From: an uncultured Oscillospiraceae bacterium
Lineage (GTDB): Bacteria > Bacillota > Clostridia > Oscillospirales > Oscillospiraceae
Reading direction: 5' to 3'
Length of the DNA: 64,000 bases
NCBI GenBank assembly: GCA_934655875.1
Contig: CAKUHB010000001.1
Location: 124,001-188,000, forward strand
In this document: piece by piece, positions 17,050 through 26,124 of the stretch
Layout: the number at the start of each line of letters is the position of its first letter
Position numbering within the stretch: position 1 is the first letter of the stretch
The notes under the pieces: generated by a model
What the model was told of the DNA's origin: nothing
What the model saw: only the letters and a program-made list of their open reading frames with translations
Databases searched by the model: none
Program-made: the position numbers and the translations under genes

Positions 17050-17595
17050 TTACAGCGCCAGCGTGTGATAGACCGCGCCGGACAGGTCCTTCCACGTGAA
17101 AACGCCGTCCTCCAGCGTCATATAGCTGTGCGCGCTGCCGTTTTTCGGGATGGAAACGGAGCCGGGGTTCAGATAGAGGTTGTTTTCGCCGAACGGCTCC
17201 CACGCCGGGATGTGCGTGTGGCCGTGCAGCAGGATATCGCCCGGGCAAAGGGGCGGCAGGTGGGCGGTGTTGAACACGTGGCCATGCGTGGCATAGATGA
17301 GCCGGTCTCCCACCGGGAAAATGCTGTAGTCGGCAAGAATGGGAAACGTCAGCACCATCTGGTCGACCTCGGTGTCGCAGTTGCCGCGCACGCAGAAGAG
17401 CGCTTCGCGGCGCTCGTTGAGCATGGCCAGCACCTGCTTGGGGGCGTACTCGTCCGGCAGGTCGTTGCGCGGGCCATGGTAGAGAATATCGCCCAGAAGC
17501 AGCAGGCGCTGCGCGCCCTCGCGGTCAAAGGCGGCCAGCAGCTCGCGGCAGTAGCCCGCCGCGCCGTGGATATCGGATGCGATCATGAGTTTCAT
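17050..17595 (-). CDS. YfcE-family metallophosphoesterase
   Basis: This 181-residue calcineurin-like phosphodiesterase shows all metal motifs in order: SDIHG (7-11), LGDILYHG, GNCD, THGH and GHTH. Length is normal for YfcE, which hydrolyses small phosphodiesters in vitro; the natural substrate is unknown. It is third in an operon behind tcdA and an ACT-MBL protein, 17 bases after the latter. Confidence 0.92.
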   Translation of the reverse strand: MKLMIASDIHGAAGYCRELLAAFDREGAQRLLLLGDILYHGPRNDLPDEYAPKQVLAMLNERREALFCVRGNCDTEVDQMVLTFPILADYSIFPVGDRLIYATHGHVFNTAHLPPLCPGDILLHGHTHIPAWEPFGENNLYLNPGSVSIPKNGSAHSYMTLEDGVFTWKDLSGAVYHTLAL

Positions 17596-17612
17596 GGAAA
17601 TGATCCTTTCTT

Positions 17613-19046
17613 TTACTGGACGCAGACGTCCTTTTTCGCGCCGTGCGCGCCGAAGATCTGCCAGTCGCCGGGACTGAGCCGGTCAAAGACGGCCTTGCGC
17701 TCTGCAGCGCAGAGCTTCGGGTCTGTGTCGACGGAGGTCATGAGGATGGGCGCATACTGGTTATAGGCCGTCTGTGCCGCTGTCATGCCGTGGATATTGA
17801 CGTAGATATCGCCGGTGAAGGCGATCCGGTGGATCTCATCCACCAGCACGATCTCGCCCGGCAGATGGCCGCCTGCGCCCTCATAGACGGAAAATTGCAG
17901 ATCGCCGAACGAAAATTCTCCGATTGGTGCCAGCGGGCAGTCCAGCGGCGTCAGATCGCCCCAGAGAACCTTCAGCCGCTCTGTCGGCGCCGGGCGGTAG
18001 CTGGTCAGCAGCTTGCAGATCTGGATATACGGCTTGTGCAGCGGGTTCTGCTCCCGGAAGCCGTCCTGCCCGGCGTCTTCAAGCCGCAGGCACTGCGCGC
18101 TCTTGGCGCTGACAAGGATCTCGTCAAATACCGGCAGCAGCCCGCAGTGGTCAACGTCGGCATGCGTGACGAGGATGGTCTTCTTTCTCCGGTTAAACTC
18201 CGGCACAAGCTGCCGGAACAGCGCCAGCATCTCCTGCTCATAGCAGGCATAGCCGCTGTCAAGGAACAAAACGTCCTCTCCATGCGTCAGGATCGCCGTA
18301 TTGCTGCCGCACGGCGGCTCAATGAGCGTGAGCGACGTTTCCGCCGTCAGGCGGCAGGCTGTGATGCGCGGGCAGAACGCTTCGCCGCGGCTTTTGGACA
18401 GCAGCTCCGCGAAGCGGCTGATGGAGTCAAACGTGCGGTAGGGCGACAAGCCCCGCTCGTCCAGCGTCTGCATGGCAAGATTCGCGTTGACCAGCAGTGC
18501 CTGCCGCGCGCTTTCCGGCAGATCCATCGCCTGACACAGACCGGTGACGAAGGAATCGTAGAAAATGCTGTTGTCAAAGCTCTTTTCTGCGCGGTTATAG
18601 TCGATCACGCGCACGGGGCAGAGCTGCCCGGCCTGCGCGAGGAAGGCGCGGATGCGCGCCGGATCTTCGACAAACAGGCCCATTTTAAAAAGCTGGAAGT
18701 TGGTTCCATTCTCCTGCGAGCTGAGGTATGAGATATTGAAGCCGAACTGCTCGATGAGCGCAAGGATATCGGTCAGCCCGCCCGGCTCGTCGCGCAGCTG
18801 AAACTCCAGCAGGACGACGCACTTCTCCGTCTCACCGCTGTGGAGATAGCCGATCTCCGCAAGCTGCCTGTCTGCCTGCGCCAGCTGCTCGCTGCTGCCC
18901 TCCGCTTCCATAAAGATCGTGTGGGAGTCGACCGCCTTGTTGTAGCTGACGCGGGTGATGTTGATGCCCAGCGCGGCAAAGCGGCGGCTGGCCGCAAGGA
19001 ACGCGCCGATGTGGTTGGGAACTGTGGCAATATACGTTTTTTTCAT
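17613..19046 (-). CDS. ACT-domain / metallo-beta-lactamase-fold fusion protein
   Basis: This 477-residue protein starts at ATG 19046, overlapping the tcdA stop (ATGA). The frame is open further upstream, but that stretch lies inside tcdA. Residues 1 to about 155 look like two ACT modules (YIATVPNHIGAF..., then VVLLEFQLRDEPGGLTDIL...), the kind that bind amino acids. From about 230 a metallo-beta-lactamase fold begins; the metal motif is THADVDHCG, with further ligands likely in SVYEGAGGHLPGE and the AFTGDIY segment. Nothing visible predicts the substrate. The fusion suggests an amino-acid-controlled hydrolase. Confidence 0.85.
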   Translation of the reverse strand: MKKTYIATVPNHIGAFLAASRRFAALGINITRVSYNKAVDSHTIFMEAEGSSEQLAQADRQLAEIGYLHSGETEKCVVLLEFQLRDEPGGLTDILALIEQFGFNISYLSSQENGTNFQLFKMGLFVEDPARIRAFLAQAGQLCPVRVIDYNRAEKSFDNSIFYDSFVTGLCQAMDLPESARQALLVNANLAMQTLDERGLSPYRTFDSISRFAELLSKSRGEAFCPRITACRLTAETSLTLIEPPCGSNTAILTHGEDVLFLDSGYACYEQEMLALFRQLVPEFNRRKKTILVTHADVDHCGLLPVFDEILVSAKSAQCLRLEDAGQDGFREQNPLHKPYIQICKLLTSYRPAPTERLKVLWGDLTPLDCPLAPIGEFSFGDLQFSVYEGAGGHLPGEIVLVDEIHRIAFTGDIYVNIHGMTAAQTAYNQYAPILMTSVDTDPKLCAAERKAVFDRLSPGDWQIFGAHGAKKDVCVQ

Positions 19047-19798
19047 GCCCTCGACAGATCCTTGACGACCTCGCCCGCGATGATCAGGCCCGCGACCGAC
19101 GGCACGAAGGCCGTGCTGCCCGGGATATCGCGGCGCTCGGTGCATTTGTGCTTTGCGCCCGGCGGGCAGATGCAGTGGCTGCGGCAGCTGATGGACATGT
19201 CCTCGATGGGCCGCGTGGGGATCTCGTCCGAATAGACGACCTTCAGATGCTTCACGCCGCGCTTTCTGAGCGCCGTGCGCATGACGCGCGCCAGCGGACA
19301 GCCGCTGGTCTTATAGATATCTGCTACGCGGAAGCGCGTGGGGTCGAGCTTGTTGCCCGCGCCCATGCAGCTGATGATGGGCACGCCCGCCTTCTGCGCT
19401 TCGAGCACCAGCGTGACCTTGGCCGTCACGGTGTCGACAGCGTCGACCACGTAATCATATTCAGAAAAATCGAACTGATCCGCCGTCTCCGGCAGATAGA
19501 AGCACTGGTGCACACGCACGTCGCAGTCGGGGTTGATCTCCAGAATGCGGTCGCGCATGACCTCGACCTTATACTTGCCGACCGTCCTGCGCGTGGCGAT
19601 GATCTGGCGGTTCAGGTTCGTCAGGCAGACCTTGTCGTCGTCGACAAGATCAAACGCGCCCACGCCGCTGCGGACGAGCGCTTCACAGACATAGCCGCCC
19701 ACGCCGCCGATGCCGAACACGGCCACGCGCGCGCCCTTGAGCTTTTCCATCGCATCCGCGCCAAGCAGCAGCTGCGTTCTTGAAAACTGATTGAGCAT
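19043..19798 (-). CDS. tcdA: tRNA threonylcarbamoyladenosine dehydratase
   Basis: This 251-residue ThiF/E1-like protein catalyses ATP-dependent cyclisation of t6A37 to ct6A in tRNAs. The nucleotide motif is FGIGGVGGYVCEAL, followed by DDDKVCLTNLNRQ with the adenylation Arg/Asn residues. A CxxC-type metal or sulfur site is visible around CRSHCICPPG. Length and the C-terminal GSTAFVPSVAGLIIAGEVV segment match TcdA (CsdL). First gene of a three-gene operon; promoter at 19838-19866. Confidence 0.93.
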   Translation of the reverse strand: MLNQFSRTQLLLGADAMEKLKGARVAVFGIGGVGGYVCEALVRSGVGAFDLVDDDKVCLTNLNRQIIATRRTVGKYKVEVMRDRILEINPDCDVRVHQCFYLPETADQFDFSEYDYVVDAVDTVTAKVTLVLEAQKAGVPIISCMGAGNKLDPTRFRVADIYKTSGCPLARVMRTALRKRGVKHLKVVYSDEIPTRPIEDMSISCRSHCICPPGAKHKCTERRDIPGSTAFVPSVAGLIIAGEVVKDLSRA

Positions 19799-19837
19799 AA
19801 TACCCTCTTCTCGATTACATATAAAGTTTATAGGCTT

Positions 19838-19866
19838 ATCATACGTGTACGGGGATACTCTGTCAA
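19838..19866 (-). promoter_or_regulatory. promoter of the tcdA operon
   Basis: On the minus strand, a perfect -35 TTGACA (19866-19861), a 17-base spacer and -10 TATGAT (19843-19838) lie 40 bases before the tcdA ATG. Confidence 0.88.
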
Positions 19867-20008
19867 GCCGCCATGGGTGTTTTGGGCAGATTTCCGAAAA
19901 TAAACCGTGACTTTTCCCGCTGTTTCATATAAACTGAAAGAAGAACCGGATGCACGGCCGGAGCCGCTGCATCTGAACCCCGAAACAGATGAAAAAGGAG
20001 AGAGCGCT

Positions 20009-22069
20009 TTGAAAGAGAACTACAAACCTCTGCTGACGCCGTGGAAGATCGGCAAGGTGGAGATCAAAAACCGCATCGTTCTGACCAGCATGGGCGGCAC
20101 GGACCTGTTCGGCTGGATGGAGGTCAACCATTTCGACAAGGACGGCGCGCGCTTCATTCTCGAGGTCGCAAAAAACAACGCCGGTCTCGTCCTGCCCGGC
20201 TGTCAGCCGGTCTATAACCCGATGTACGGCCAGTGGCTGCACAAGAACAAGAAGATGTACGAGGATCTGGCCAAATGGATGCCGGAGTTCCACAAGACGG
20301 GCGCGAAGCTGTTCGTCCAGCTGACGGCGGGCTTCGGCCGCAGCTTTACCATCTCGGAGATGATGGAAAAGCTCTACACCAACAAGGCGCTGCGCGTTAT
20401 CTCCAAGCCGTTTATGGATCTGGACAAGATCACGGCCACGGCCAGCCCGTCGCCGAACCGCTGGTCGGACAAGGTGCCGTCCCGTGAGATGACAAAGGCG
20501 GAGATCCAGGAGATGATCGACGCGTTCGCAAAGTCCGCAAAGCTCCTGCAAGACGCAGGCGTCGACGGCGTGGAGGTGCACGCGGTGCACGAGGGGTATC
20601 TCCTTGACCAGTTCACGCTCCACTACGTCAACAAGCGCACCGACGAATACGGAGGGAGCCTTGAAAACCGCTACCGCTTCGCCGCTGAGATCGTCAAGGC
20701 CATCAAGGCCGCCTGCGGCGCGGACTTCCCGGTCTCGCTGCGCTATTCCGTCGTCTCCAAGACCAAGGGCTTCCGCGAGGGCGCGCTGCCCGGCGAGGAG
20801 TATGTGGAAGCCGGACGCGATATGGCGGAATCCGAGATCGCCGCAAAATTTTTGCAGGACGCGGGCTACGACATGCTCAATTGCGACAACGGCACATATG
20901 ACGCGTGGTACTGGGCGCACCCGCCGGTCTACATGCCGGAAAACTGTAATCTGGCCGAGGTCGAGCACATCAAGAAGTTTGTCGACATCCCCGTTGTCTG
21001 CGCAGGCCGCATGACGCTGGACGCCGCCGCAGCCTCCATCGCCGAGGGCAAGCTCGACGGCGCGGGCTTCGCGCGCAACTTCCTTGCGGACCCCGAATGG
21101 TTCACCAAGGTCATCGAAGGCCGCGAGGACGATATCCGCCCGTGCATCCTCTGCCACAACGGCTGCTTCAACATGTGTCACTACAAGGGCGTGCCGAACG
21201 ATCAGGACTTAAGCGACTCGCTGCATCTGGCCCGGTGCGCGGTCAACGCGGAGATGATGCAGTGGGACAAGCACTACATCAAAAAGACCGACAAGCCCAA
21301 GACCGTCCACATCGTCGGCGGCGGCATCGGCGGCATGGAGGCTGCACGCGTCCTGACACTGCGCGGCCACAAGCCGGTCATCTATGAAAAATCCGGCGAG
21401 CTTGGCGGTACGTTCATCGCCGCTTCGTCCGAGAGCTACAAGAGCCGCCTGCGCGAGCTTCTGACGTGGTATCGCCGCGAGATGGACAAGCTCGGCGTTG
21501 AGATCCATCTGAACACCGAGATCAAGGAGATCGAGAGCTTCGGACAGGATCCCGTCATCATTGCCACCGGCTCCACGCCGCGTGTTCTCAAAAAGGTTCC
21601 GGGCCACGAAAAGATGCTCGAAGCCTGCGAATATCTGCTGGGCGCACCCGTCGGCCAGCGCGTCGCGGTCATCGGCGGCGGTCTGACCGGCTGCGAGATC
21701 GCGTATGAGCTTGCCCTACAGGGCAAGGACGTGACGATCGTGGAAATGAAGGACGATCTTGTCTCGCAGAAGGGCGTCTGTCTTGCCAACAGCTCGTATC
21801 TGCGCGAGTGGTTCGCGTGGAAAAAGGTTCCCGTCTACCTCGAGACCACGCTCCGCGAGGTCAAGGACGGCTCCATCGTCTGCGCTGGCAAGGACGGCAG
21901 CACGACCGAGATCGCCTGCGACAGCGTCATCTCCTCGGCCGGCTATATCTCCACGCCGCTCGTGGAGGACAAGGGCCACCGCAACGTGCAGCTCGTCGGC
22001 GACTGCATGCACGTGGGCAACCTCAAATCCGTCGTCTGGCGCGCATACGAAGCCGCCATGAAGATCTGA
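20009..22069 (+). CDS. old-yellow-enzyme/FAD-dependent oxidoreductase (enoate / dienoyl-CoA reductase type)
   Basis: This is a 686-residue multidomain flavoprotein. The TTG start at 20009 is chosen because AAAGGAG lies 8-9 bases upstream and the homology begins at KENYKPLLTPWKIGKVEIKN. Residues 1 to about 370 form the FMN TIM barrel, with the active-site block around HAVHEGYLLDQFTLHYVN. The [4Fe-4S] cysteines are C379, C382 and C386, plus C390 or C410. A Rossmann FAD motif HIVGGGIGGMEAA and a second, NAD(P)H-binding motif VAVIGGGLTGCEIAY follow. Relatives reduce alpha,beta-unsaturated acids, dienoyl-CoA or bile-acid enones in anaerobes. Monocistronic; substrate unknown. Confidence 0.9.
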   Translation: MKENYKPLLTPWKIGKVEIKNRIVLTSMGGTDLFGWMEVNHFDKDGARFILEVAKNNAGLVLPGCQPVYNPMYGQWLHKNKKMYEDLAKWMPEFHKTGAKLFVQLTAGFGRSFTISEMMEKLYTNKALRVISKPFMDLDKITATASPSPNRWSDKVPSREMTKAEIQEMIDAFAKSAKLLQDAGVDGVEVHAVHEGYLLDQFTLHYVNKRTDEYGGSLENRYRFAAEIVKAIKAACGADFPVSLRYSVVSKTKGFREGALPGEEYVEAGRDMAESEIAAKFLQDAGYDMLNCDNGTYDAWYWAHPPVYMPENCNLAEVEHIKKFVDIPVVCAGRMTLDAAAASIAEGKLDGAGFARNFLADPEWFTKVIEGREDDIRPCILCHNGCFNMCHYKGVPNDQDLSDSLHLARCAVNAEMMQWDKHYIKKTDKPKTVHIVGGGIGGMEAARVLTLRGHKPVIYEKSGELGGTFIAASSESYKSRLRELLTWYRREMDKLGVEIHLNTEIKEIESFGQDPVIIATGSTPRVLKKVPGHEKMLEACEYLLGAPVGQRVAVIGGGLTGCEIAYELALQGKDVTIVEMKDDLVSQKGVCLANSSYLREWFAWKKVPVYLETTLREVKDGSIVCAGKDGSTTEIACDSVISSAGYISTPLVEDKGHRNVQLVGDCMHVGNLKSVVWRAYEAAMKI

Positions 22070-22081
22070 GCCAATTGACAA

Positions 22082-22117
22082 ACAGAGCCGCTGCCATCAG
22101 GCAGCGGCTCTGTTTTT
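22082..22117 (+). terminator. terminator after the FAD/OYE reductase
   Basis: A perfect 14-bp stem (22082-22095 with 22100-22113), an ATCA loop and T5. It separates this gene from the convergent mrp gene. Confidence 0.92.
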
Positions 22118-22123
22118 ATGCGT

Positions 22124-22945
22124 TTATGCCTTCGCCATCAGCTCGGCGGCGGGCATGACGGGGTCGGTGTCGACCTCGGCCATGTTCCCTGCGTCAAACT
22201 GCGCGGCGACCTGCGGATCGATCGGCAGCCGGGCAAGAACGGGCAGGGAGAATTGCAGCGCCAGCTCGTCCAGCTTGCTCTTGCCGAAGATCTCGACTCT
22301 TTTGCCGCAGTCCGGGCACTGGAAATAGCTGTAGTTCTCTACAAATCCATAGACCGGGACGTTCATCATCCGCGCCATGTTGACCGCCTTGGAGACGATC
22401 ATGGACACAAGGCTCTGCGGGCTTGTGACGATCACAACGCCGTCGACCGGCAGCGACTGGAATACCGTCAGCATCACGTCGCCCGTTCCGGGCGGCAGAT
22501 CGACGAACATGTAATCCACATCGCCCCAGCATACATCCGTCCAGAACTGCTTGACCGCGCCGCCGATGACCGGGCCGCGCCAGATGACGGGATCCGTCTC
22601 GTTGGGCAGCAGCAAATTGATGGACATGACCTTGATGCCGTCCTTCGTCTCAGCCGGCAGGATGCCGTCGTCGCTGCCGAGCGCGGGCTCGTGCAGGCCG
22701 AAGGCCTTGGGGATGGACGGGCCGGTAATGTCGGCGTCCAGGATCGCCGTTTTGTAGCCCATTTTCCGCATCGCGACGGCCAGCATCGACGTGACCGTCG
22801 ATTTGCCGACGCCGCCCTTGCCGGAGACGACGGCGATGACCTTTTTGATGTTTGATTTTTTGTTCGGCTCCGCCAGCAGGCTCTCGGGCTTGCGGTCGGA
22901 GCAGCTCTCGCCGCAGCTGGAACAGTTGCCGCTGCATCCGCTCAT
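22124..22945 (-). CDS. mrp: Mrp/NBP35-family iron-sulfur carrier P-loop ATPase
   Basis: The 273-residue protein has an N-terminal cysteine cluster C4/C8/C11/C15, as in NBP35/clostridial Mrp proteins, that can bind [4Fe-4S]. The deviant Walker A is VVSGKGGVGKST (39-50) and the switch is DLPPGTGD. A CPDC pair near residue 210 bridges dimers through a shared cluster in this family. It carries Fe-S clusters to target apoproteins in the cytoplasm. Its own promoter lies in the end of the upstream ydcF-like gene. Confidence 0.92.
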   Translation of the reverse strand: MSGCSGNCSSCGESCSDRKPESLLAEPNKKSNIKKVIAVVSGKGGVGKSTVTSMLAVAMRKMGYKTAILDADITGPSIPKAFGLHEPALGSDDGILPAETKDGIKVMSINLLLPNETDPVIWRGPVIGGAVKQFWTDVCWGDVDYMFVDLPPGTGDVMLTVFQSLPVDGVVIVTSPQSLVSMIVSKAVNMARMMNVPVYGFVENYSYFQCPDCGKRVEIFGKSKLDELALQFSLPVLARLPIDPQVAAQFDAGNMAEVDTDPVMPAAELMAKA

Positions 22946-22977
22946 ACAGAAAACACTCCTTTGTGTCGTTTTTTATC

Positions 22978-23005
22978 ATTCTATCACAGGCCGCCGGAAA
23001 GTCAA
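22978..23005 (-). promoter_or_regulatory. promoter of mrp
   Basis: On the minus strand, -35 TTGACT (23005-23000) and -10 TAGAAT (22983-22978) are 16 bases apart. The -35 box overlaps the last codons of the YdcF-like gene. Confidence 0.8.
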
Positions 23006-23742
23006 CGGTGCGCCTGATAAACCGCCTTGCAGAACGCGAAGACCTCGCGCAGCGTGTAGTTGAGCTTCAAAATCCACGGCCACGTGCGGCTCGTCAGCCC
23101 ATACGGCTCCATGCCGAGCGTCCTTGCAATGTATTTTGCCCGGCACATGTGAAAATCACTCGTCACGATGAGCACCCGCGACGTGTCGACCCCGCGCGCT
23201 TCGGCAAGCGCCGCGGAATAGAGCAGATTCTCCCGCGTGTTGGACGCCTGATCCTCCTCGATGACCTGCGCGGGTTGCGCCCCGCGGGAGAGCAGATACT
23301 GCGCCATGACCGAAGCTTCGGTGTGTGCTTCATCCGCACCCTGCCCGCCGGAGACGATGACGGTCTTGTCCGGATGCTCCTGCAAAAGCTCCAGCGTCCG
23401 ATCCAGCCGTTTCTTTAACGTCAGCGACGGCCCGTCGCCCTGCACCTGCGCGCCAAGCACAACGATAAAATCCGGCACGTCCGCTTCCTGCATGCTGCTG
23501 TCTCTTCCCTGCACGGCAATATACCCCATCGCGCCGCAGATCACCGCCATCGAAGCGGCCGTCAGGCCGATGAGGATCCGGCTCCAGACTCTCGGCGCGT
23601 TCTTTTTCTTTAAGATCCGCAGCGCCAGCAGTACCGCCGCCAGAAGCAGCAGACACACGCCCGTCATGCCGATATGCAGCGGCAGCGCCAGACACACTGC
23701 GCCCACAAGCGCGATCAGAACGATCAGCCAGACAGGGATCAT
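23002..23742 (-). CDS. YdcF/SanA-family (DUF218) membrane protein
   Basis: This is a 246-residue protein. The ATG at 23742 overlaps the ABC-F stop (ATGA) and is preferred over an in-frame start 36 bases upstream that would lie deeper inside that gene. Three hydrophobic segments occupy residues 1 to about 70. The DUF218 domain follows, with DFIVVLGAQVQGDGPS, the strand VIVSGGQGADE and the SxNTREN segment. Relatives such as ElyC/SanA are tied to envelope carrier-lipid use. Probably a membrane-anchored enzyme facing outwards; reaction unknown. Confidence 0.88.
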   Translation of the reverse strand: MIPVWLIVLIALVGAVCLALPLHIGMTGVCLLLLAAVLLALRILKKKNAPRVWSRILIGLTAASMAVICGAMGYIAVQGRDSSMQEADVPDFIVVLGAQVQGDGPSLTLKKRLDRTLELLQEHPDKTVIVSGGQGADEAHTEASVMAQYLLSRGAQPAQVIEEDQASNTRENLLYSAALAEARGVDTSRVLIVTSDFHMCRAKYIARTLGMEPYGLTSRTWPWILKLNYTLREVFAFCKAVYQAHR

Positions 23743-25622
23743 GTCGCGTCCTCCAGTTCGCACGAGAGCGTCTCCCACTCGTCCATCATCTTGGCAAGCG
23801 TGTCCTCCGCCTGCTGCTTTTCCTCCATCAGCCGCGCCAGCTCCTGATAGTCCGAAGCAGCCGCTTCGATCTTCCCGTCCAGCTGGGCGGACAGCGTCTC
23901 CTGCTTTTCGATCTCACGCTCAAGCGCGCGGATCTTCTTTTCGATCATCTTGCTGCCGGAGGTCTTCGGCTTTTCCTTGTGTTCCTTTTTGGGCTTCTCC
24001 GGGACGGGCGCGGCGATGGCTTCCTTTTCCTTAATGGAGCGGTATTTTTCATAGCCGCAGAGATAGTCGCGGATGTGTCCATTTTCCAGCTCCCAGATAC
24101 GGGTGGCAAATTTGTTGACAAAATAGCGGTCGTGGGAGACGAAGATGAGCGTCCCCTCATACTCCTCCAGCGCGTCCTCAAGCCACTCGCGCGAGTCGAT
24201 ATCCAGATGGTTCGTCGGCTCGTCGAGCACCAGCAGGTTGATCTTCTCGTCCATCAGCATGCACAGCCGGAGCCGGCTCTGCTCGCCGCCGGAGAGCGAC
24301 GAGACGGTCTTGAACACGTCCTCGCCCTCAAACAGATACGCGCCCAGCCGGTCGCGTGCGGTCTGCACAGAGCAGTTTTTCTCATAGAGCATCGTGTCAA
24401 GAAGCGTCCGCTCCGGGTGGGCAAAGTGGATGATCTGCGGCAGATACGCCCACTTGACCGTGGGGCCGAACTTGATGCGCCCTGCGCCCGCTTCCTCGCC
24501 GAGGAGAATTTTCAGGAACGTGGATTTTCCCGTGCCGTTATCGCCGAGCAGCGCGATCCGCTCTCCGCCCGTGACCTGCAATTCGACGTCCGAGAACAGC
24601 GTCCGCCCGTCATACGCCTTGCCAAGCCCCTTGACGGACAGCACCTCGTCGCCGAAGAAGTCCCGCTGGGCAAATCTTGCGCGCATGGTCTTCTCCTGCG
24701 TGGGCCGGTCGGTCTTTTCGATGCGCTCCATGCGGTGCTGGATGGACATGGCGCGGCGGTAGAGCGTGCGGTTATTGATGCCCCAGCCCTTCATACGCTC
24801 GAGCGTAAAGCCGAGCTGTCCGAGCTTGGCCTGCTCCTTCTCATACTGCTTGAGCTGCAAATCAAAGCGCGCCTGCTTTTCCTGCACGTAGAACGAATAA
24901 TTGCCGGAATAAAACTCCGCCTTGCCGTCGTGCAGCTCCACGATGCGCGTGACGACGCGGTCAAGAAAATACCGGTCATGGGAGATGGTCAGTACCGTCC
25001 CCCGGAATTTTTCAATATAGCCCTCGAGCCACTCCACCGCATGCATATCCAGATGGTTCGTCGGCTCGTCGAGCAGGAGAATGTCCGTCTTTTCCAGCAG
25101 CAGACGCGCGAGGTTCACGCGCGTTTTTTCTCCGCCGGACAGGCTGTCAAATTCCTGCTGCCGCTGCGCCGCAGGGATGCCGAGACCGTTGCAGATCTTG
25201 TCCGTCTGCATGTCCGTTTCATATCCGCCGCCGGTCTGAAAGCGCGTGGAAAGCGCGTCATACTCCGCAAGCGTCGCCTTGTCCGGGTGCGCCGTCATCT
25301 GCTGCTCCAGCTGGCGCAGCCTGGCCTGAATGTTCGTCAGCTCCCGGAAGGCCGTGCGCAGCACGTCCTCGACGGTATAGCCCGCCGGATAGTGCGGGAT
25401 CTGGGAAATGAGTCCGACCTTGCGGCCGGGCGCAAAGCGCACCTCGCCGGAGTTATAGTCCAGCTCGCCCGTCAGTATCTTGAAAAGCGTGGTCTTGCCC
25501 GCGCCGTTGCGGCCCAGCAGCCCCACGCGCTCGCCGGCCTGCACGTCAAAGCTGACGCCGTCGAGCAAATTTGTATCCGCGTCAAAGCTCTTGACGAGAT
25601 CCTTTACGGAAATATCGATCAT
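23739..25622 (-). CDS. ABC-F family ATPase (translation factor / ribosome protection type)
   Basis: This 627-residue protein has two ABC cassettes and no membrane domain. Walker A motifs are GRNGAGKTT (about 36-44) and GDNGTGKST. Signatures are LSGGEKTRV and LSGGEQSRL. The Walker B/D-loops both read LDEPTNHLD. The inter-domain linker is in place, and a basic, coiled-coil C-terminal extension covers about residues 530-627, as in Uup/YdiF-type factors. ABC-F proteins act on the ribosomal E/P site; resistance versus housekeeping cannot be told apart here. A second ABC-F lies at 45507-47117. Confidence 0.93.
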   Translation of the reverse strand: MIDISVKDLVKSFDADTNLLDGVSFDVQAGERVGLLGRNGAGKTTLFKILTGELDYNSGEVRFAPGRKVGLISQIPHYPAGYTVEDVLRTAFRELTNIQARLRQLEQQMTAHPDKATLAEYDALSTRFQTGGGYETDMQTDKICNGLGIPAAQRQQEFDSLSGGEKTRVNLARLLLEKTDILLLDEPTNHLDMHAVEWLEGYIEKFRGTVLTISHDRYFLDRVVTRIVELHDGKAEFYSGNYSFYVQEKQARFDLQLKQYEKEQAKLGQLGFTLERMKGWGINNRTLYRRAMSIQHRMERIEKTDRPTQEKTMRARFAQRDFFGDEVLSVKGLGKAYDGRTLFSDVELQVTGGERIALLGDNGTGKSTFLKILLGEEAGAGRIKFGPTVKWAYLPQIIHFAHPERTLLDTMLYEKNCSVQTARDRLGAYLFEGEDVFKTVSSLSGGEQSRLRLCMLMDEKINLLVLDEPTNHLDIDSREWLEDALEEYEGTLIFVSHDRYFVNKFATRIWELENGHIRDYLCGYEKYRSIKEKEAIAAPVPEKPKKEHKEKPKTSGSKMIEKKIRALEREIEKQETLSAQLDGKIEAAASDYQELARLMEEKQQAEDTLAKMMDEWETLSCELEDAT

Positions 25623-25655
25623 GGTGATTCCTCTTCTATATCAGTCTGCAAAAAC

Positions 25656-26104
25656 GCCTTCCCCTCCGGGGAGGGTGGCGCGCAGCGCCGGATGAGGGAC
25701 TGCAAGCACTATCGATACTGCTATACAGACATTCGGTGCATTCTTTCCCTCATCAGTCTGCGCTCCGCGCAGCCAGCTGTCCCTACCCCTTTTGTCCCTT
25801 CGGGACATTTCCCCCTGACAGGGGGAATCGGCCCCCAGGGGAAGCCTTTAGGCCGATGCAAATACATACATACCCACATATTTTAACGGCAGTTTCTATT
25901 ATCTGCACCCATTCAAAGGCGCTCATTATCAAATCTGACGCCCACTCCAACGGGCGGCGCGTACCAAAGCGCCCGTAAGGTGACCCAGTGCGAGTGCAGA
26001 AGCTTTCAAATCAGTTTTCTGCCTGAATCGCACCGCAGTATGCACGAAACGCGTTCCAAGCACTCTTTTCTCCTCCATCTTTTCTCTTGCGAGAGAAAAG
26101 ATGG
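25656..26104. repeat. dispersed intergenic repeat, copy R2 (longest copy)
   Basis: This accounts for nearly all of the 25623-26124 gap. The left part (25656 to about 25850) has inverted ends GCCTTCCCCTCCGGGGAGG ... CCCCCAGGGGAAG and the same GGATGAGGG/CCCTCATCAGTC core as R1. The right part (25888-26104) matches the copy at 47193-47421 in inverse orientation over about 230 bases. It ends in a 13-bp hairpin (26075-26087 with 26092-26104). No coding signal; it stops 20 bases beyond the end of the Toprim gene. Confidence 0.82.
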
Positions 26105-26124
26105 AGCCGTCGGAGACACGCGTC

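Noticed and set aside
19047..19145. 33-codon upstream extension of the ACT-MBL gene
   Set aside because: Lies within tcdA with no ribosome site; the ACT fold begins at MKKTYIATVP.
25623..26124. Possible insertion sequence or CRISPR array in the repeat-bearing gaps
   Set aside because: No transposase frame, no regular direct repeats with spacers; repeats are single, folded and non-coding.
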